Of a stretch of DNA of 55,578 nt, positions 51,772 to 55,578 are shown piece by piece. The DNA is taken from assembly GCF_934617235.1 (NCBI RefSeq), contig NZ_CAKTTZ010000010.1, positions 1 to 55,578 on the forward strand, given 5' to 3'. The position numbers were made by a program, and so were the translations under genes. Every line of letters starts with the position of its first letter. The first letter of the stretch is position 1. The DNA comes from an uncultured Ellagibacter sp. (GTDB lineage Bacteria; Actinomycetota; Coriobacteriia; Coriobacteriales; Eggerthellaceae). The notes beneath the pieces are model-generated. The model was not told the origin of the DNA. It did no database searches and saw only the letters and a program-made list of their open reading frames with translations.

Positions 51772-52802
51772 TGCCATTCGGAAGAAAGTCCGTCGCAAAC
51801 GATTCCCGTCCTGCCGAGGCCGCAAGCAAGATCGCTGTCGAGCACGCTGCAAAGCGCGACGAGCAAGCGGTGCCCATCCAAACGAAAAGCTTTGCGCGCC
51901 AGGTGCTCACCGTGTCGTTTATCCTGGCAAACGTCCTGTTCATAGCACTTCTCGTCGTAATCGCCGTCCCTGGCAAGGTTCACCCGAAGACAAGCGTCCC
52001 CTTCTACGTCGCTACAGGGATCATCGAGGCGCTCTTCCTTTGGCGCTACTTCGCAGGCGGGCGGAAGCGCTCGACGTGCCATATCGTCATCGTCGTGTTT
52101 GCGCTGCTCATCGTGTGGGAAATCGTATCGACCGACCTGAAGCTCACGCATCCGGTGCTCATTCCCAACCCCGAGAACGTGTTCGCCGTGTTCCCTGCAC
52201 GCTGGGAAGAGCTGCTCAAGAATGTGACGTCGTCGATGATCCTCCTCGCGGAGGGCTTCATCACCTCGCTTATCGCCGGCAACATCATCGGGCTATTCGT
52301 CGGCTGGATGCCGAAGGTGCGCGAAGCGGTGTACCCCATCGCCCACGTGCTCGCGCCCGTGCCGGCCATCGTGTTCGCACCGTACCTCGTGATGCTTTTG
52401 CCCTCGTTCAAAGCCGCAGCCGTCGCCGTCATCTTCCTCGGCATCTTCTGGCCCACGCTTCTGAACACCATCCTGCGCGTAGAATCCCTGGACAAGCACA
52501 TCCTCGACTCGGCGCGCATGATGGGGCTCTCCACGCCGACGATGATCTTTAGGGTGCTGCTGCCGTATCTGTACCCCACAGTTGCGACCGGCCTGAAAAC
52601 GCAGCTGCCAACCGCCATGTTGATGCTGGTCATGGCCGAGATGTATGGCGCCACGAGCGGGCTTGGGTACTTCGTCATCAACTACACGAACTACGCGAAC
52701 TACACGAACGTCGTCGCGGGCATTATCATGGTTGGAATCGTTGTCACCATTTTGGACTTTCTGGTCGGGCTCCTCGTCCGCAAGACGGTGAAGTGGAGCT
52801 AG
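51771..52802 (+). CDS. SsuC/TauC-type ABC permease
   Basis: The 343-residue permease has a hydrophilic N-terminal region (about 1-40), two extra membrane helices (about 45-90) and the usual six-helix SsuC core. The coupling loop is SLDKHILDSARMMGLSTPTM, and PVPAIVFAPYLVMLLPSFKA lies upstream of it. The protein is longer than the typical 250-270 residues because of the N-terminal helices. It is translationally coupled to the ATPase gene. The substrate is undetermined; the cysteine-rich binding protein and nearby arsM point to a sulfur- or arsenic-containing molecule. Confidence 0.92.
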   Translation: MPFGRKSVANDSRPAEAASKIAVEHAAKRDEQAVPIQTKSFARQVLTVSFILANVLFIALLVVIAVPGKVHPKTSVPFYVATGIIEALFLWRYFAGGRKRSTCHIVIVVFALLIVWEIVSTDLKLTHPVLIPNPENVFAVFPARWEELLKNVTSSMILLAEGFITSLIAGNIIGLFVGWMPKVREAVYPIAHVLAPVPAIVFAPYLVMLLPSFKAAAVAVIFLGIFWPTLLNTILRVESLDKHILDSARMMGLSTPTMIFRVLLPYLYPTVATGLKTQLPTAMLMLVMAEMYGATSGLGYFVINYTNYANYTNVVAGIIMVGIVVTILDFLVGLLVRKTVKWS

Positions 52803-52830
52803 CCTGATTGGGACGAGAGAGAGGAAGCGT

Positions 52831-53535
52831 ATGTCAGCTGGAAAAGGGATTTGCCTGGTATGCGGGGAACCGCTTGCCTATTTCGAGGAAGCGCAGGAGG
52901 TCACCTGCCAGATTTGCGGAAAGAAGGAGACGGGGCATTCCGTCTGCGTGGCGGGCCACTACGTCTGCGATGCGTGCCATCGCGCGGGCGGGGTCGAGCA
53001 CATCATGGCCGTATGCCGCGAAACCGACTCGAAGAACCCCATCCGCATCGCGCAGAAAATCATGGGCGACAAATCGATCTACCCGAACGGGCCCGAGCAC
53101 CACACGCTCATCGGGGCCTCGCTCATGGCAGCCTACAAAAACGCCGGCGGCGACATCGATTTGGACAAGGCGCTCGCCGAGCTGCAGAAACGATCGCTGC
53201 TTGTGCCGGGCGGCACCTGCGGGTTCTGGGGCACATGCGGCGCCGCGACGAGCGTCGGGCAATGGTGGTCGATCGTTTCGGGCTCGACGCCCATGACGCG
53301 CGACCCCTGGGCGCAAACGCAACGTTTAACCTCGCGCATCTTGGGGAAGTTGGCCGATTTGGGAGGCCCGCGCTGCTGCAAGCGCACGGGATTCACGGCG
53401 ATTCTCGAGGGTGTCGCTTTCGCCAAGGAAATGCACGGCGTGGAAATGGAGGTACCTGAAAAGGTGACCTGCGCGTTCTACACACGAAACGCCGAATGCC
53501 TTAAGGAAGGCTGCCCGTTCTACCCGAACAAGTAA
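52831..53535 (+). CDS. Cysteine-rich DUF5714-like protein
   Basis: The 234-residue cytoplasmic protein starts with two zinc-ribbon-like pairs (CLVCGEPLAYFEEAQEVTC and then CQICGKK) plus CVAGHYVCDACH. The rest carries the conserved segments GPEHHTLIGASLMAAYKNAG, GTCGFWGTCGAATSVG, GGPRCCKRTGFTAI and CLKEGCPFYP, which resemble the DUF5714 family found in anaerobes. Sixteen or so cysteines make metal or metalloid binding likely, but no catalytic function is known. It lies 28 bp after the permease and is followed by a strong terminator, so it belongs to the ABC operon. Confidence 0.7.
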   Translation: MSAGKGICLVCGEPLAYFEEAQEVTCQICGKKETGHSVCVAGHYVCDACHRAGGVEHIMAVCRETDSKNPIRIAQKIMGDKSIYPNGPEHHTLIGASLMAAYKNAGGDIDLDKALAELQKRSLLVPGGTCGFWGTCGAATSVGQWWSIVSGSTPMTRDPWAQTQRLTSRILGKLADLGGPRCCKRTGFTAILEGVAFAKEMHGVEMEVPEKVTCAFYTRNAECLKEGCPFYPNK

Positions 53536-53550
53536 TTAGCGCGAACAAGA

Positions 53551-53616
53551 CGAAACGCCCAGGCTTGCGACCAATCGAGCCGCCAACCTGGGCGTTTCGC
53601 GCGTTTTATTTCTTTG
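53551..53616 (+). terminator. Terminator of the plus-strand ABC operon
   Basis: CGAAACGCCCAGG (53551-53563) pairs with CCTGGGCGTTTCG (53587-53599) and is followed by CGCGTTTTATTTCTTT. This is a strong Rho-independent terminator 15 bp after the DUF5714-like gene. Confidence 0.9.
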
Positions 53617-53619
53617 TGG

Positions 53620-53709
53620 GAACCTTACGGGAGCCCTTTGCAGGGGCTTTCGCGAGCGCCCTCCGAGGCGCCCTTCGAGGGGACTTTGCAGCCCCCTTCG
53701 CCAGGACCC
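53620..53709 (-). other. Low-complexity Lys/Ala/Pro-rich frame just past nikR
   Basis: Directly downstream of the nikR stop codon, another minus-strand frame reads AKGAAKSPRRAPRRALAKAP and ends with PTKK, a histone-H1-like composition. The DNA consists of loosely repeated CCTTCG/GGCGC units. There is no start codon of its own, so it would be translated only through a frameshift from nikR; more probably it is a chance low-complexity repeat. Confidence 0.25.
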
Positions 53710-54132
53710 TTACAAGCCCTCGCCCGCAGTGGTAACAACCAGGCGACCGTTCTTCACGCCTTTCGTGCCGAGAATCAGGTTCGCGATGGTCTGCACGAGT
53801 CCAGTCTCGCCGCGAAGGATCACCACTTCCAAGCAATGATGCTGGTCGAGGTGCACATGGAGCGTCGATACGATGTTCCCGAAGTAATCGTGCTGGATGT
53901 TGTGCAGCTTTTCCTGCACGTCGGACGCATGATGGTCGAAGACGATCGTCAGCGTGCCCATCACTTCCGTGCCAGGCGTCGCACATTCGTCCTCGACAAG
54001 GGCGTCGCGCACCAAGTCGCGCACTACCTCGCTGCGATTCTTCGCCAAGCCGCGACGAGCGACCAGCTGGTCGAAGCGCATCAAAAGCTCCTCGGGCATT
54101 GCCACCGAGAAGCGCATGAGATCGTTGCTCAT
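53710..54132 (-). CDS. nikR: Nickel-responsive regulator NikR
   Basis: The 140-residue regulator has an N-terminal ribbon-helix-helix DNA-binding domain (MRFSVAMPEELLMRFDQLVA, with AKNRSEVVRDLVRDALV) and a C-terminal ACT-like nickel-binding domain. The nickel ligands are recognisable: H81, H92, H94 and C100, in the spacing H-x10-H-x-H-x5-C that matches E. coli NikR H76, H87, H89, C95. NikR represses nickel uptake when nickel is sufficient. It follows a small helical-protein gene by 12 bp, and no nickel transporter gene is next to it. Confidence 0.95.
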   Translation of the reverse strand: MSNDLMRFSVAMPEELLMRFDQLVARRGLAKNRSEVVRDLVRDALVEDECATPGTEVMGTLTIVFDHHASDVQEKLHNIQHDYFGNIVSTLHVHLDQHHCLEVVILRGETGLVQTIANLILGTKGVKNGRLVVTTAGEGL

Positions 54133-54144
54133 GATAGACGCCGA

Positions 54145-54399
54145 TTACACGAGGTTGACGGTAACACCGGGAGCGTTTTCCGCGTCGTCTTCGAGCGCGT
54201 CTTTCGCCTCGTCGAGCATGGCGCGCACGTCATCGAGGAGCGCCTGCACGTTGTGGAGCTTCTCGTTCGTCTGCGCGAAACCCGCATCACCCGCCTGGTG
54301 GGCAAGCGTGTGCGCCCAGCGACGCTCCAGCTTGATGTGATCGTCGATCTGATCGATCATCTGGGAGAATTGACCCGTGTTAATCCCGTTCGTGCACAT
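54145..54399 (-). CDS. Small helical protein of unknown function, paired with nikR
   Basis: I do not recognise this 84-residue acidic, all-helical protein (KLERRWAHTLAHQAGDAGFA, then LHNVQALLDDVRAMLDEAKD). It has no signal peptide or membrane segment. The ATG at 54399 follows GGAGGCTGTTT, a good ribosome site. It heads a two-gene unit with nikR, so a nickel-related role is possible; the few histidines (for example HTLAH) could bind metal. Confidence in the gene is good, in any function none. Confidence 0.7.
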   Translation of the reverse strand: MCTNGINTGQFSQMIDQIDDHIKLERRWAHTLAHQAGDAGFAQTNEKLHNVQALLDDVRAMLDEAKDALEDDAENAPGVTVNLV

Positions 54400-54524
54400 A
54401 AACAGCCTCCTTCATCGCACCGGAGGAATAGGCGCACCTTGCGCCTATTCGCAAGCCCGGAACTTTGTTTCTTGCTATCATGCAATCTGGTATACCCCTT
54501 TATGCCATACAACATGGGAGCGAT

Positions 54525-54989
54525 GTGAAAGAATCCACAGAAAGTAACATTTACGAGACGAGTGGCAGACTCGTATGGGACCTGTACGCCGATTACGTGT
54601 CGGGATCCCGTACGACGCTCGTTTGCGCATGCAGCTCTCAGAGGCCAAGCGAGGCGGCAAAGCATGCCCTCGAAAGCTCGATGGCCGCCCTCGGGTACGG
54701 CAACGCCGTGGCCTTCGTGACCCTCACCGCCGATGACATTACGCTCGAGGATAGCGACCTGTTCACCCTTGTGGAAGGAATCGACCCGCTTGTCCTCGTG
54801 ACGGCAGATGCCGCGGCGGCAGCGCGACTCGCGCGCGCCTATCGGCAAAATGTCCCCGTCGATAGCGCCTGCCGCATCTTCTGCCGCAACGCTATCGCAT
54901 TTCGGGACTTAGAGCACATGCTTGAGACCCCCGAGGGGAAACAACGCGCCTGGGCGTTGTTTAAAAAGCTCCCCCGCCTGGGGAAATAG
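54525..54989 (+). CDS. Unknown 154-residue protein
   Basis: I do not recognise this soluble alpha/beta-looking protein. A beta-strand region TTLVCACSSQRPSEAAKHAL, a hydrophobic strand NAVAFVTL and DPLVLVTADAAAAARLARAY suggest a compact fold, possibly with alternating strands and helices. The start is the GTG at 54525, eight bases from GGGAG; an ATG at 54465 has no ribosome site. It is divergent from the small helical-protein/nikR pair (125-bp spacer). A hairpin at about 55166-55199 follows about 180 bp downstream. Confidence 0.6.
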   Translation: MKESTESNIYETSGRLVWDLYADYVSGSRTTLVCACSSQRPSEAAKHALESSMAALGYGNAVAFVTLTADDITLEDSDLFTLVEGIDPLVLVTADAAAAARLARAYRQNVPVDSACRIFCRNAIAFRDLEHMLETPEGKQRAWALFKKLPRLGK

Positions 54990-55165
54990 AAGAAATCTCA
55001 CTCGAGCGATTTTCCACAACGCCCACCGCAGTCCCTTTGACGAGCGAGGTTCCTTCCCGCACGTGCTTCCAACAAGCCGCCCGCGAGGGGAGCTTCTTTC
55101 GCTCGCGCCCCTGCGCCCCTGCGCCCCTCCGCCCCGAGGGCACCGAGGCGACTTTCCCAAAAACG

Positions 55166-55199
55166 AGAAAAGGCCGCGGGGGAGGCGGCCTTGTTCTCG
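55166..55199 (+). terminator. Possible terminator after the unknown plus-strand gene
   Basis: GAGAA-AAGGCCGC (about 55165-55177) pairs with GCGGCCTT-GTTCTC (55185-55198), followed by a weak T-containing stretch. It is a reasonable but not strong terminator. The intervening 54990-55164 has a short GCCCCTGC repeat (about 55109-55132) and no gene. Confidence 0.5.
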
Positions 55200-55262
55200 G
55201 ACGAGTGGAGTGAGGAGAAATCTTTGGAACGATGAGAAGAATAGCCCTTTAATTATTCCACG

Positions 55263-55340
55263 TCAAGGATATATTTATCCTTGATAAGATATAGGACACA
55301 TCGGGCCGAAGCGTCCCGCAAATGCCAAGACGCTTCGGCC
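55263..55340 (-). terminator. Two inverted repeats beyond the SLH gene
   Basis: A 12-bp perfect stem (GGCCGAAGCGTC at 55304-55315 with GACGCTTCGGCC at 55329-55340) lies about 40 bp past the SLH gene stop and probably helps end its transcript. A separate AT-rich palindrome, TCAAGGATA (55263-55271) with TATCCTTGA (55276-55284), follows; it could be an operator or second terminator hairpin. Confidence 0.55.
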
Positions 55341-55379
55341 TGCAGACAGCCCGCAGAGCAGCCCTCAATCCCCTCTTCC

Positions 55380-55578
55380 CTACAGAATGCCCAGATCGAA
55401 TGCATTGCGCAACACCATCGCCACACGTTCGCGCGCGATGGATTCACCAGGGACGAGCGCGCGGGTTCCGTCTTCAAGCTCGTAGCCCTTAACGAGCTCC
55501 ACATGAAGCGCCCAGGCCGCAGCGGTCCGCGCCCACGCCGAGATGTCGTCGGCATCGATGATGGACTCAAGCGACGAC
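55380..55578 (-). CDS. C-terminal part of an SLH (S-layer homology) domain protein, partial
   Basis: The frame enters at the right edge of the window and ends with TAG at 55380, giving the last 65 residues. The sequence shows an SLH domain: AWARTAAAWALHVELVKGYE, then a proline/charged turn (LVPGESIAR) and ERVAMVLRNAFDLGIL, matching the family pattern of W-A..A...G-L/V.G....P...I-T/A-R-x-x-x-A-x-x-L. SLH domains anchor proteins to cell-wall polymers, so the full protein is presumably exported. The N-terminal part, and its function, are outside the window. Confidence 0.75.
   Translation of the reverse strand, partial: SSLESIIDADDISAWARTAAAWALHVELVKGYELEDGTRALVPGESIARERVAMVLRNAFDLGIL

Noticed and set aside
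54357..54848. Minus-strand frame opposite the unknown 154-residue gene
   Set aside because: The plus-strand frame has a better ribosome site and protein-like composition; the minus frame has no family match and overlaps the small nikR partner gene.

Overview
The window looks like the chromosome of a high-GC, anaerobic, Gram-positive actinobacterium of the class Coriobacteriia, most likely an Eggerthellaceae-type gut organism. The support is the actinobacterial heat-shock order dnaK-grpE-dnaJ-hspR-clpB, Tat-type lipoprotein binding proteins, two cytoplasmic bis-MGD molybdoenzymes, runs of MFS transporters beside a LysR and a MerR regulator, stand-alone ferredoxin and hypE genes, and strong use of GC-rich codons. 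No rRNA, tRNA, IS element or CRISPR array was recognised. The taxonomic call is an inference from gene content, not from a marker comparison.

Layout. 1-5300 (minus strand): MscS channel, LytS-type histidine kinase, TauE/SafE exporter, glycosyltransferase. 5607-11770 (minus): a complete phosphate regulon unit, pstS-pstC-pstA-pstB-pstB-phoU and then a PhoB-like response regulator, headed by an array of 11-bp direct repeats that looks like a Pho box. 12302-16106 (minus): rsgA, a secreted OB-like protein, trkH, a tiny membrane protein and a zinc-ribbon protein. 16302-27877: an accessory-metabolism island with MFS transporter, unknown protein, two-cluster Fe-S subunit, bis-MGD oxidoreductase, LysR regulator, two more MFS transporters and a type-B carboxylesterase, closed by a divergent MerR regulator with a perfect palindrome between them. 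28088-34904 (minus): the chaperone operon. 35219-38474: pdxR divergent from pdxST (PLP synthesis). 38652-43518 (minus): ferredoxin, hypE, a second molybdoenzyme and a leucine-rich-repeat protein.

43548-53535 is the most unusual part. On the minus strand arsM (arsenite methyltransferase) and a cysteine-rich DUF2703 protein lie next to a PhnDCE-type ABC transporter. Divergently on the plus strand there is an SsuA/TauA-type ABC transporter plus a cysteine-rich DUF5714-like protein. Most components carry uncommon cysteines (binding proteins, ATPase C-terminus, permease N-terminus, CC tails), so the whole block may be one thiol-handled metalloid uptake and methylation system. That reading is inference; only arsM itself is firmly arsenic-linked.

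53710-55578 ends the window with nikR and a small helical partner, an unknown plus-strand gene, and the C-terminal end of a gene encoding an S-layer-homology (SLH) domain protein that runs off the right edge.

How it fits together: the pst unit imports phosphate (and unavoidably arsenate) under the PhoB-like regulator; molybdoenzymes with MFS transporters and an esterase suggest anaerobic reduction of imported organic substrates; NikR and HypE indicate nickel enzymes such as hydrogenase elsewhere in the genome; the chaperone operon is probably autoregulated by HspR.
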